A DNA stretch of 64,000 bases from Methylacidiphilum caldifontis. GTDB lineage: Bacteria; Verrucomicrobiota; Verrucomicrobiia; Methylacidiphilales; Methylacidiphilaceae. The translations under genes and the position numbers were made by a program. Positions 40,205 through 48,606 of the stretch are shown piece after piece (position 1 is the stretch's first letter; each line of letters starts with the position of its first letter). The notes under the pieces are model-generated. The model was not told the origin of the DNA, did not search any database, and saw nothing but the letters and a program-made list of their open reading frames with translations. The DNA is taken from NCBI RefSeq assembly GCF_017310505.1, contig NZ_CP065957.1:496001-560000 (forward strand). Direction: 5' to 3'.

Positions 40205-41070
40205 CTGAACTTCAAAACTTTGAGATATAAATGTTGAAGCAGAACTTCATAACATTTTTGTTCTGTCTACAGGGCCCACTTTATGGATGATCGAACAGCG
40301 GAAGCAGATCGAGTTTTTGAAGCAACGGGTTGAGCGCTGTAGGGATCCGGGATAAAAGCCAAGTTACAGGCTTTCCCTTGGTATAGAGTTGGACCAAGCG
40401 GATTGATTGCAAGCGGCGGAGCACTTTGGGAACTTCTTCGGTAAAACCCTTCTCTACCCATTCTGCTCCCAGCCGTGCACTAATCCAAAAGGCCAAGAAA
40501 CAGAGTCTTATGTGGTTACGAACCCGGTCCGGCCGCCAGTGATAGACCGGACGGATTTTCAAAGTGTCCTCTTTGCTTCTTCCCGCAAGGCAAACTGGGA
40601 TGAGGGAAAAACGTAGATCATCGCCTTCAAAAGTTTCCGTTTTCGTTCCGATTTGACTCCGCCAAGAGCTTGATCCAAACCGAATCGTTGCCAAGCTTGC
40701 TCGAGGACTGCCAAGCCCCCGTAATCCAAAGCATCCGGGGCTTCCCACTCCTCCAAGGGAACAAGCTTCTTCCCCTACAAGATTGCCCTGACCGCATCCC
40801 GGACTTCTTCGGGCATCCGAGTTAGATTGGCTAAAATCCTCGTCTTGACCTGTTTGCCCACTCGGTAGGACTCCCGGACGAGATAGGACCGATAGATCTT
40901 GCCTTTCTGGTAGGTACGAACCTCCTGCAAGTACATGCCTACAGTATGTCAAAAGACAATAAAATAATCAATAAAAAATAATTCACATTTATTCACATAT
41001 TACGACCTACATTGTTGGCCCTAAGTGCTTTGTCTGCCTAAATTCTGCTCAAAATTATAAGGAAGATCGG
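40205..41070 (-). mobile_element. IS1634-like insertion sequence, copy 2 (internally deleted)
   Basis: The left end (CTGAACTTCA) and right end (CCGATCTTCC read inward) match copy 1, and flanking non-coding ends are conserved. The transposase has lost about 950 bp: after the N-terminal VLEQAWQRFGLDQALGGVKS region the sequence jumps to MEIRPVYHW-like residues and the C-terminus FWISARLGAEWVEKGFTEEV, ending LLPLFDHP. There is also a nonsense codon (TAG replacing the Gln codon of ILQGKK) at about 40778. It is therefore dead, but could act with copy 1 as a recombination partner. Confidence 0.82.
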
Positions 41071-41597
41071 CTAATTCTCCTCGGCTTGTGAAACCTATTC
41101 TGGTAGGTTGGCTTGTCCACGAATGGGCTACTGACCAGAAACGGACACCAGCCGAAAAAAGCTTAGCAAATCGCTTTTTCGGCCTTGTTTAAAATCTGAA
41201 TAGCCTGAGAATCAGAGGACTGTAAAGATGCGGTGGAATGTTTCTTTAATCTTCTAAAACAGTTGTAGTAAATAGATTGGTACATGGATTATTCCAGCAG
41301 AATCACAGTAAATGTTTCATGTTCGATTGCAAATGTTGCTAGTCGTGTTAAAAAATATTGCCAAGTTTTCATGCATTAACTTCCTTTTTAAATTAAATTC
41401 TATTTCTTTTTTTAGTATTAAAAAAAATCTAAAAATCTAAAAAACATTGTTGGTCTTGTGCTATTCATATACGAGAGCTCAATTAACATTTAAATAAAAT
41501 CGGGCTGTATTCCTAGCAAGATAATGAATATTTTTAGCTTTATCCATATATATCACCATTACAAAGTTTATAAGTACTGGGTATGGCTCTATGTGTA
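41071..41597. other. Non-coding gap between IS copy 2 and mrr, with a hairpin
   Basis: No gene found. A perfect 11-bp inverted repeat GCCGAAAAAGC-like/GCTTTTTCGGC at 41151-41183, with a loop of about 10 nt, is followed on the plus strand by CTTGTTT. It could act as a terminator, weakly. The rest is AT-rich without signals I can support. Confidence 0.4.
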
Positions 41598-42494
41598 TCA
41601 TTCGGTAAAATAATCAGAGTCAATTTTTTTAATCTCGTATGCAGAAACAGGCAATACTCCTACATTGTAATCAATCATCAAATGGGCAAGTTTTTCGCCA
41701 TCAATAAGAATAATTTTTAGATCGATATGCGAAGCGTACTCTTCTGCTTCTTTCGAAAAGGAAGATGTCGTAATAAATATCCCCTTTTTTGCTCTCTGTC
41801 CATGCAAAGCTCCAGCAAACTTTTGAATTTCGGGTCTACCTACCATACCATTCCATCGTTTTGCCTGTATGTAGATAACATCAAGCCCAAGCTTGTCTTC
41901 CTTAATTATTCCATCGATGCCCTCATCACCGCTGCGTCCCAATGCACTGCCTGCGTCTTGCCGCGAGCCACCATATCCCATTTTCACGAGCAAATCGATA
42001 ACAAGTCGTTCAAAAAAAACTGGTGAACATGATTTGACGGTCTGGAGTAGCTCATCTGCAAGATTTTGTCTAACTTTCTGGTAAGCAGCCTCAAGAGCTT
42101 CTGTGGGGGTTTCTGATATAGGCTCGCTGGATTGATCTTTAGCAGGCTTCCGATGCGAGCGAAATTCAACGAATTCCGGATACTGACTTAAAAAGGATAT
42201 GTCTATTTTAGGAGGATTTTTCTCAAGAGCATCGAGTCCTCTCTGCGTAATGCGAAAGTAGCCGCGGCGAGGAGAATCAAGAAGGCCAGCTTTGGTCATA
42301 TATGTGCGAGCCCAACTAACGCGATTATCGAATATCGGTTGAGTTCCACTTGGAAGCAGCTGTTTCTTTTCGGCTTCGGTTAGTCCAAATTCCGACGACA
42401 ACATTTCAATCGCTTCTCGAATTGTATGTTCTTGACGATCACCAGCAAAACGCAGCAAAGGAAGAAATACCGAAAGAAAATCTGGGATAGGCAT
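41598..42494 (-). CDS. mrr: Mrr-type restriction endonuclease
   Basis: The 298-residue protein has the two Mrr domains. The N-terminal winged-helix part (ISQ-like LLPSGTQPIFDNRVSWARTY, then RRGYFRITQRGLDALEKNP) recognises DNA. The C-terminal PD-(D/E)xK-type nuclease contains SPVFFERLVIDLLVKMGYGG, GRSGDEGIDGIIKEDKLGLD and VIYIQAKRW, giving the catalytic Asp and Q-x-K residues. Mrr enzymes cut DNA carrying foreign methylation. The gene is intact, unlike the neighbouring type III system, and is separated from it by the IS remnant. No cognate methylase lies beside it, as expected for Mrr. Confidence 0.9.
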   Translation of the reverse strand: MPIPDFLSVFLPLLRFAGDRQEHTIREAIEMLSSEFGLTEAEKKQLLPSGTQPIFDNRVSWARTYMTKAGLLDSPRRGYFRITQRGLDALEKNPPKIDISFLSQYPEFVEFRSHRKPAKDQSSEPISETPTEALEAAYQKVRQNLADELLQTVKSCSPVFFERLVIDLLVKMGYGGSRQDAGSALGRSGDEGIDGIIKEDKLGLDVIYIQAKRWNGMVGRPEIQKFAGALHGQRAKKGIFITTSSFSKEAEEYASHIDLKIILIDGEKLAHLMIDYNVGVLPVSAYEIKKIDSDYFTE

Positions 42495-42829
42495 AATCGT
42501 TGTTAGGCACTCAGCCCTTGATAGTAGAATTGAAAAAGGATTTGGTATTCGTGATTGCGAAAGCTTACATAAAGTAAAGCTAGATGGAAAGTGCTTACCA
42601 AACCAAATATGACTTGTAAATCGATGGACTTAGGGGAATCGATCAGATAAAAACTCTCGCTTTTCAACCGAATCATCATGTCAATCAAAGTTTATAATTG
42701 CAATACGCATACAATATATCAAATCCAATTTTATAAGACAGTTTATTTCATAAAATAAAAACAAAAATGTTTATTCAAACTCTGATAAGGAGCTTGTTAG
42801 CAACTCCTTCCAAAAGTCTTAAACCCATC
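42495..42829. other. AT-rich gap upstream of mrr
   Basis: Nothing identifiable. It should contain the mrr promoter (minus strand) and the end region of the TPR gene. A 61-codon minus-strand frame here lacks any conserved feature. Confidence 0.35.
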
Positions 42830-43762
42830 TTAGCATAAAAGAAAACTCTCATTGATACCAAAATTATATCGCTTGTATATGCTTCCTCTTTTACTATTCT
42901 GAGCAGGCAGCACTCTTTTACAATGCACACCTAAAAGATAAGGAGTAATAGGAGCTTTCCAAAACGCAGGCAATTCTTTTACTGGACGGGTAACAGGTGG
43001 ATTTTTCGGTGGAATTGATTTGTGGGGTGGACTCTTGGGTTTGCGTTTTTCCACTTTGGAACGCTGAGGGGTTGAAGGAAAAGGACTCATAGCCGGAAGG
43101 GATGGATCAAGACGATGGGCTTCTTCATCGATCTTTTTTGCTTGTCGTTCGTCTCCTTCTTCCCGATAGACAAGAGCATTATTGAGCAGGAAAACCGCCA
43201 AGAGCCGTTTATGCTGCTCAATGACTTTGCCTGCTCCGCGTCCTGCCTGAATATATGCCAATCCGGTATTAAAGACAGCGTCAGTTTGTGCTTGGCTCAA
43301 CAAAGCCTTCTGAATGCTGATAGCACGGGAAAGCATCTTATGCGCCTCGGCAAACTTCTTTTCTAAAGAGAGAACAACACCAAGATTGTTGTACGAAACC
43401 GCAATACGGAAAGAGAAACCAAGCATCGATGCGTTACGTTGAAAGTTTCTAGTCGGTTCCACATCACTTGCCGCTTGTAGAGAAGTAGCTAGTCTTAATT
43501 CCTGGTGGGCAACTCGTTCTGCTTCTGGAATCCGGTGAGCAGTAATGTATTCCGCAACTCTCTTTCCTTCTCCGGAAGGGCCAAAGACAATCTGAGGTAC
43601 GGAAAGAAAAAAAGCTTCAGGATGTTTGGGCTGCCGCGCAATCAAAGAAAAAATAGTTCCCATGAGGAGTAAAAGTCCCAAGCCAAGGGAGAGGAGAAAT
43701 TTCCTCGATGAATCCAATCCGAAAATTGACGAGCAAATACGTCGCGTTGTGGATGATAACAT
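42830..43762 (-). CDS. Membrane-anchored TPR protein (paralogue of the one at 47642)
   Basis: The 310-residue protein has an N-terminal hydrophobic anchor (KFLLSLGLGLLLLMGTIFSL, residues about 22-41) and then a domain VPQIVFGPSGEGKRVAEYIT, IPEAERVAHQELRLATSLQA. A TPR unit follows: SYNNLGVVLSLEKKFAEAHK, MLSRAISIQKALLSQAQ, then AYIQAGRGAGKVIEQHKRLL and FLLNNALVYREEGDERQAKK. These segments match the smaller TPR protein at 47642-48247 line by line. The C-terminal 90 residues are Pro/Lys-rich and unique. It is divergent from the receptor gene at 44761. Function is unknown; a periplasmic partner of the receptors is an inference from context. Confidence 0.7.
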   Translation of the reverse strand: MLSSTTRRICSSIFGLDSSRKFLLSLGLGLLLLMGTIFSLIARQPKHPEAFFLSVPQIVFGPSGEGKRVAEYITAHRIPEAERVAHQELRLATSLQAASDVEPTRNFQRNASMLGFSFRIAVSYNNLGVVLSLEKKFAEAHKMLSRAISIQKALLSQAQTDAVFNTGLAYIQAGRGAGKVIEQHKRLLAVFLLNNALVYREEGDERQAKKIDEEAHRLDPSLPAMSPFPSTPQRSKVEKRKPKSPPHKSIPPKNPPVTRPVKELPAFWKAPITPYLLGVHCKRVLPAQNSKRGSIYKRYNFGINESFLLC

Positions 43763-44057
43763 GTTGTTTGCCAGAATCGAATCGGGTGGGTGCTCTTCTT
43801 TGTAACCTTACCACAAATGTTATCCATCCCGCAAATTGCCATTTAGCCATGCGCAATGCCAATAGGTAACTCCGAATTTTATCAAGTCTTCGAACTTTTT
43901 GATCTGCAGAAGACCATATAGCTTCAGTTCAAGGATACTCCCATGCTGTTATTTCCTGTAAAACTAACTGTCCCTTTCCTTTCCATTCGTTTTTTCTATG
44001 GGAGTCCCTCCCCATTCTTATCCACGTGGCAAGCATAGACAATAAGTTGATTTTCTG
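43763..44057. other. Gap upstream of the TPR gene
   Basis: No gene is supported. Open frames on the minus strand (up to 43862) run through the TPR gene start in other frames and have no family features. Confidence 0.35.
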
Positions 44058-44190
44058 TCAAAGGATCATTGCCTTTGAAAATCTTTTCATCAGTTCCATA
44101 TCGACCCCTACGAGAGCTTGAGTTAAACCTAATTGTCGCCAAGCATTCTCTAGCACTTCCAACCTTCGTAACCTAAAACCACTTATCGTT
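44058..44190 (-). pseudogene. Remnant of an IS1634-like transposase N-terminal region
   Basis: The minus strand reads RLRRLEVLENAWRQLGLTQA, then LVGVDMELMKRFSKAMIL and a stop. This is clearly related to GGLAVLEQAWQRFGLDQALG and the LLKAMIYGRIL segment of the transposase in copy 1, but much diverged. It is an old, separate IS trace within the receptor locus, left of the conserved promoter region. Confidence 0.55.
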
Positions 44191-44439
44191 CGAGCCATCC
44201 TACAGAGACAAAGGATATTTTATAAAGCCGCTTCCAAGGTTTCTGGCTCCTTATTCGGGATTTGGATAATGTTGCCAGATAGACCCTCTCACCGAAAGGA
44301 TGGACTATTTCTCTGGAAGATACATTTTAGAGTTTTTGAAATTCTACTTGTCCTTTGCTAGTAGATGATTGTCCACACAATTAACATCACCATATCCATT
44401 CAAAAATCAAAAGGCTAACTCATTTTAAATGTATATATA

Positions 44440-44760
44440 TTAACCTATTTCTACCCTATACATTAGTGATATAGTGTTACGACAAGTAACTGTCACACAT
44501 GTCGTTACACATTTGTAACAGAGACACGAAATTCTCTTAGGATCCTAAAACTAGATCGCCACTTATTTTTCACGCAATTGTTACAACGCAATCTTCACAC
44601 CTTTTGGTAAATTGCCCGCAGCTCATTGTGAAGAGCAAAGTGCGTGGATAGGTAGGGAGAATAAGCACTAATCGATGTTGTTCGCTATCCCCACTCGTAA
44701 TGAGACAGCATAAAAAGCGAACTTATACCAACCAGTTCTATGAAATATGCAAGGAGTCCT
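44440..44760 (+). promoter_or_regulatory. Promoter/leader module A of the receptor gene
   Basis: This region is homologous, base by base over much of its length, to the inverted region 51331-51660 upstream of the second receptor. It contains GTTAC-GACAA-GTAAC (44476-44490) and GTTACA-CATT-TGTAAC (44504-44519), both perfect inverted repeats of the same half-site, and a further GTTACAA at 44580-44586. The second repeat lies 241 nt before the start codon, implying a long leader. The ribosome site AAGGAG is conserved in both copies and sets the start at the second of two in-frame ATGs. A repressor or activator binding GTTAC/GTAAC is inferred. Confidence 0.65.
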
Positions 44761-47628
44761 ATGGAATACACAAAACCAATCTTTTCGTTGAGTTTACAAA
44801 AGAATAGGCGAGATCCAATTATCAGATGGATCTTCTTATCGATTCTTTTCATCAACATTGTTCCTGCCGTTCAAGCGGGAGATTCCACGTTGGGTCCTGC
44901 TTCCATGTTAACAGGAGAAGAAAACACTTCTTCGCTCCAGAGCATGTCAGGAGACCCTGCAAGTTGGGATCAGCCTCCGCAGGGAACGGAAAGCACAGGA
45001 AATGGTCCTCAAGATGTTTTCGGGGGAAGCACGTCTTACCAACCACTTTCAAACCTGCTCCGGAATCATCCACTTCTGGCTGATGCTTCCTCTTCTTCAA
45101 CGGCAAACTCATCCACGACCTCTTCTTCTTCCAGCCCTTCTTTAAGTTCGTCTGAATCGGGTAGAGTCACAATGCCTGAAACAATTGTATCGACCAGTAA
45201 CGAATCGGTTTTGCCAGGCGATTATGATATTAACTCTGTATATGGAATACCGCTTAACGTCGTTGACACCCCGCGAAGCGTCCAGATCGTTACTCAAAAG
45301 GAAATTCAAGCTTCGGCGTTCATATCGCAAAATGTGATGTCTCTTATGTACATGGCTCCTGGCCTTTACATGGGTACCACCTTTGGCGAATTTTCGGTTC
45401 CAAATATCCGAGGCATGCCAGCTAATAAATACATCAACGGAATGCTTTCTTTCCTTCCAGGAACTGGCTACGAAGGCGGACCAATGAACATGAACGATTT
45501 TGACCAGATCAACATCGTTCAAGGACCAACCATGCCAAGTTTACTTTCCATTCGTGCAGCAGGTGGTTATCTTGACATCCAAACCAAACGACCTTACTGG
45601 GACGGTTTCCATGGCTACGCAACTGTCATGGAAGGAATGTACGATCAGAATCTCTGGCAAGCTGATGTCGGTGGTCCCATTAACGACAAGCTTGCCTTCC
45701 GTTTCAGCTACCTAGGCAATTATTCTGGAAACTATTACTACAATGATTACCTGCACAACCAAGCCTTTTATCTCGCACTCTCCTACAAGCCCTATGACAA
45801 CTACGAATTATTCTTTAACAATTCTTTTTATACGGAAGGTTACAATGAAATAGGAGGTATCAACCGACCAACCCAACTATTAATTTCCGATCATGAATAC
45901 CTTTCTGCATTTATACCGAACACCTTTGTAGGTCCACCAGTTTTCGTCAACGGCCATAAAGTAAACTACAATATAGGACCTGAATTGTACAATTACGGGG
46001 TTTCCGTCATGCCTAAGTACTACAACACGATTCATTTCGTGCCCTTATCGGCAATCGGTGGGTACCGCGCCAACCTCTTGAATCCTGGATCTGGCGGTTA
46101 CGTCGAAAGTGAACGAGCACAGGTTATCCAAAGGGTTAATGTCAATGAGGGTTTCCAAATTGTCAATAATAGTAACTTTGAATATTTTTCATACAACTAC
46201 CAGAACTTCACTCCTTATAACATCTACACTCCAGGCTCTTTTGTGGGACAGAACAATACTTCTTTTATTTTTAACTTCGAAACTCCAATCGGCGAAGGAA
46301 GCAAAGCGGAGGAAACAGAAACAAAAAGTTTACAGGATTCAAAGAATGCTCCCCTGAAAGAAGAGCCATTCCCAATTCACCACACCGTCAACGTTGGATT
46401 CGAGTTCGATTATGCCAACATGATCGTCTACGAGGGAGACTTCGAACAGACATTCAATCCGTGGAACATGGGTCCGCTTTATGATGCGGTCTATCCTTCC
46501 TATTTTCAATATAACTTACCTGGTACACCTTGGTTCAGTAAGTATCTTTATCAAGATGTGCCTATTCCTGGCCGTCCTGGCCAAGTATTCAATCCAGGTA
46601 ACTTCAGCTCGACTGATTCTGAAACTTGGTATCTGCGTCCCTACTGGCAACACCAGATCGATTTCGGTAAACACTTCTCAATCTTTATGGGCGCAAGCGT
46701 CCTAGGCCTCATGGGTACTGCAAAGAACCCACCCGGAACCCCTGCCACTTATTACGACTTTGGGGAAGCTCTTCATCCTTTTGGAAACTACTTTTCTACT
46801 GTCATTCCAAACTTCGACTTCAGCCCACGTTGGAAACCAAACGAATGGACAACAGTTTACTTCGATTTTCAACAGGCTTACTTAGCTGAAACAGGGGCCT
46901 TTTACGGATTATCTCCCTTAACAAGCAACTATGATCTTCACTTGCATCAACGTCTTTACAGTGGAGGAATAAATTTTAGCCTGCTCAACGGCAAACTCAA
47001 CATATTGACAGCAGCCTTTGATCAAGAGTTTCAGGAATTAGAATCTTTTAAGAAAGTGCTTCTTGTCCCTGTTCCGATCGACGTAGTAGGAGGCACTATG
47101 CAGGTCTCCTATCAACCCGATCGTCATCTCTGGCTCGTTGCTAATGCATCATATATCATTGGTACCTTTAATTATGGACCTCCACTCAAAACGGGGCCTA
47201 GCATGGACCAGCCCTATTCGAGCATCCTCGTTGCCCAGAATCCGGCGAAATATCCTTTTGATCTGTTCGGCTATTTTCCCCAGGGAACGTATCCCTACGT
47301 GGGTTGGCCAAACTTCCAGACTTCATTCATGGCAACCTATACATTCGATTTCGGTTTGGGGCTTTTCGCCTCGTTCAACGCAACCAGTCCACAGTATATC
47401 GCTTACGATTATATCACGCGTATTCCATGGCAGTATACGCTCAATTTAGGTCTTAGCTATACGAGTCCTGACAAACATTGGGTGGCAAGACTTTGGATCT
47501 GGAACGTAACCGATCAACACAACTGGATGACAAGTGGTAGTGGCTTTGCAACTTCTTTCAACAACTATGACGAGATCATGGTTTCGTGGCCATTCTGGAT
47601 CCAAGGTCAGGTCGTTTACCAATTCTGA
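44761..47628 (+). CDS. TonB-dependent outer-membrane receptor 1
   Basis: The 955-residue protein has a signal peptide ending near VPAVQA, an N-terminal extension of about 100 residues (SGDPASWDQPPQ, NHPLLADASSS, then a Ser-rich linker), a TonB-box-like ETIVST, a plug (YGIPLNVVDTPRSVQIVTQK, IRGMPANKYINGML, INIVQGPTMPSLLSIRAAGG) and a beta-barrel ending in Phe. The start at 44761 is chosen because AAGGAG lies 4 nt before it; an ATG 21 nt upstream has no such site. The plug and barrel resemble receptor 3 (56195), not receptor 2, whereas the promoter and N-terminus match receptor 2. The ligand is unknown; the FhuA/siderophore-like plug order makes metal-chelate uptake plausible. The TPR gene follows after 13 nt. 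Confidence 0.9.
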   Translation: MEYTKPIFSLSLQKNRRDPIIRWIFLSILFINIVPAVQAGDSTLGPASMLTGEENTSSLQSMSGDPASWDQPPQGTESTGNGPQDVFGGSTSYQPLSNLLRNHPLLADASSSSTANSSTTSSSSSPSLSSSESGRVTMPETIVSTSNESVLPGDYDINSVYGIPLNVVDTPRSVQIVTQKEIQASAFISQNVMSLMYMAPGLYMGTTFGEFSVPNIRGMPANKYINGMLSFLPGTGYEGGPMNMNDFDQINIVQGPTMPSLLSIRAAGGYLDIQTKRPYWDGFHGYATVMEGMYDQNLWQADVGGPINDKLAFRFSYLGNYSGNYYYNDYLHNQAFYLALSYKPYDNYELFFNNSFYTEGYNEIGGINRPTQLLISDHEYLSAFIPNTFVGPPVFVNGHKVNYNIGPELYNYGVSVMPKYYNTIHFVPLSAIGGYRANLLNPGSGGYVESERAQVIQRVNVNEGFQIVNNSNFEYFSYNYQNFTPYNIYTPGSFVGQNNTSFIFNFETPIGEGSKAEETETKSLQDSKNAPLKEEPFPIHHTVNVGFEFDYANMIVYEGDFEQTFNPWNMGPLYDAVYPSYFQYNLPGTPWFSKYLYQDVPIPGRPGQVFNPGNFSSTDSETWYLRPYWQHQIDFGKHFSIFMGASVLGLMGTAKNPPGTPATYYDFGEALHPFGNYFSTVIPNFDFSPRWKPNEWTTVYFDFQQAYLAETGAFYGLSPLTSNYDLHLHQRLYSGGINFSLLNGKLNILTAAFDQEFQELESFKKVLLVPVPIDVVGGTMQVSYQPDRHLWLVANASYIIGTFNYGPPLKTGPSMDQPYSSILVAQNPAKYPFDLFGYFPQGTYPYVGWPNFQTSFMATYTFDFGLGLFASFNATSPQYIAYDYITRIPWQYTLNLGLSYTSPDKHWVARLWIWNVTDQHNWMTSGSGFATSFNNYDEIMVSWPFWIQGQVVYQF

Positions 47629-47641
47629 AAAAGGAATTTCT

Positions 47642-48247
47642 ATGACGAGAATAAGACGCGGGTTGCTTTTTACTTCACTGGTTCTTATAAATTGGTTTCT
47701 ATCTCCTTTTAGTCAATCATCGGTACATGCGACATCTAAGCAAGTAGCGCCAAAAGCGACAAAAGGGAGTACAATAATAGCTCCTCAGATTATTCTAGGT
47801 GCTAACGGCGAAGGAAAGAAAGCTCAAGAACTGCTCTTGGCTGGTCAAATCCCTGAAGCGCGTATCCAAGCTGAAAAAGATCTCCACGCTTCAATTGCAC
47901 ACTTGGGCTTTAGTTCCTTTGGGTTAATAGTCCCATATAATAATTTAGGCGTTGTGTATACTTTCGAAGGTAAATATGCTGATGCTCACAAAATGTTTTC
48001 TCGGGCAATCGGACTTGGGAAAGCTGCCCTGAGTCAAAGTCAGATGGCTGCTGGATATAGTTCAGGCTCTACCTATACTCAGGCAGGAGCTGGGGCAGGA
48101 AAAGGAGCAGCCATTCAAAAGAAACTTCTGGCTCTCTGCCTCTACAATAACAGCATCGCTTACCGAAAGGAAGGAGATCTATCTAAAGCAGAGCGCTTTC
48201 AATCCGACGCGCGTAAGCTTGATCCTACTCTACCTGAGTTGCAATAG
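47642..48247 (+). CDS. Exported small TPR protein in an operon with receptor 1
   Basis: From the ATG at 47642 (AAGGA ribosome site) the protein is 201 residues with a signal peptide ending near SSVHA. It then matches the TPR protein at 42830: IIAPQIILGANGEGKKAQEL, IPEARIQAEKDLHAS, PYNNLGVVYTFEGKYADAHK, MFSRAIGLGKAALSQSQ and TYTQAGAGAGKGAAIQKKLL. It follows receptor 1 by 13 nt and is surely co-transcribed. No known family name can be given beyond TPR. A periplasmic role with the receptor is likely but unproven. Confidence 0.75.
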   Translation: MTRIRRGLLFTSLVLINWFLSPFSQSSVHATSKQVAPKATKGSTIIAPQIILGANGEGKKAQELLLAGQIPEARIQAEKDLHASIAHLGFSSFGLIVPYNNLGVVYTFEGKYADAHKMFSRAIGLGKAALSQSQMAAGYSSGSTYTQAGAGAGKGAAIQKKLLALCLYNNSIAYRKEGDLSKAERFQSDARKLDPTLPELQ

Positions 48248-48606
48248 GAATCACTCTTCCTGTACAATCGAACACGCTGAAATTGTTCTTAATGTGACCC
48301 AGACTGAAGAAAAGGATCTTTTAGCAGTAGGAGGGTAGCTTGCGTTCTGGGCGGAACTGTGCCCTTCTGGATGATCCCGTTGTTGCAAGATGACTCGCCA
48401 AAGAAGTTATGGGAGTGATAGTTTTTTTCGATAGTGGACGATAATCCGATCGATCCCAATCGCAGAGGTAGTTGGAAGTACGGTATGAGCTACCCTTTTA
48501 AAAAAAGTGGAGGCAAGGTGCAGGATAAGAAGGTCGAGGAAAAAACGTGCTGGCCAGCCTTTTGATCTGGTATTTATCTTGGTTCATTAAAAGGTATTTG
48601 ATCAAG
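48248..48606. other. Convergent gap between the TPR gene and receptor 2
   Basis: Both flanking genes end here. No clear terminator hairpin with U-tract was recognised and no further gene is supported. Confidence 0.35.

Larger units (their letters stand above)
29472..41070. mobile_element. IS-bounded block carrying a decayed defence cluster
   Basis: Two copies of the same IS in the same orientation bound res, mod, a helicase-nuclease and a DUF4238 gene. The outer flanks are CTAG (left) and CTAA (right); the inner flanks are TTAA at both sides. That pattern would arise if a circular molecule carrying an IS at a TTAA site recombined into a chromosomal IS at a CTA site, or by composite transposition; it could also be chance in AT-rich DNA. 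With copy 2 internally deleted the block is unlikely to move now. Confidence 0.45.

Noticed and set aside
41060-41110. A second copy of the res 3' end to the right of IS copy 2 (shared RSSL-stop reading frame)
   Set aside because: The shared bases are the IS terminal sequence itself; beyond it the two flanks are unrelated. It shows that the last codons of res come from the IS.
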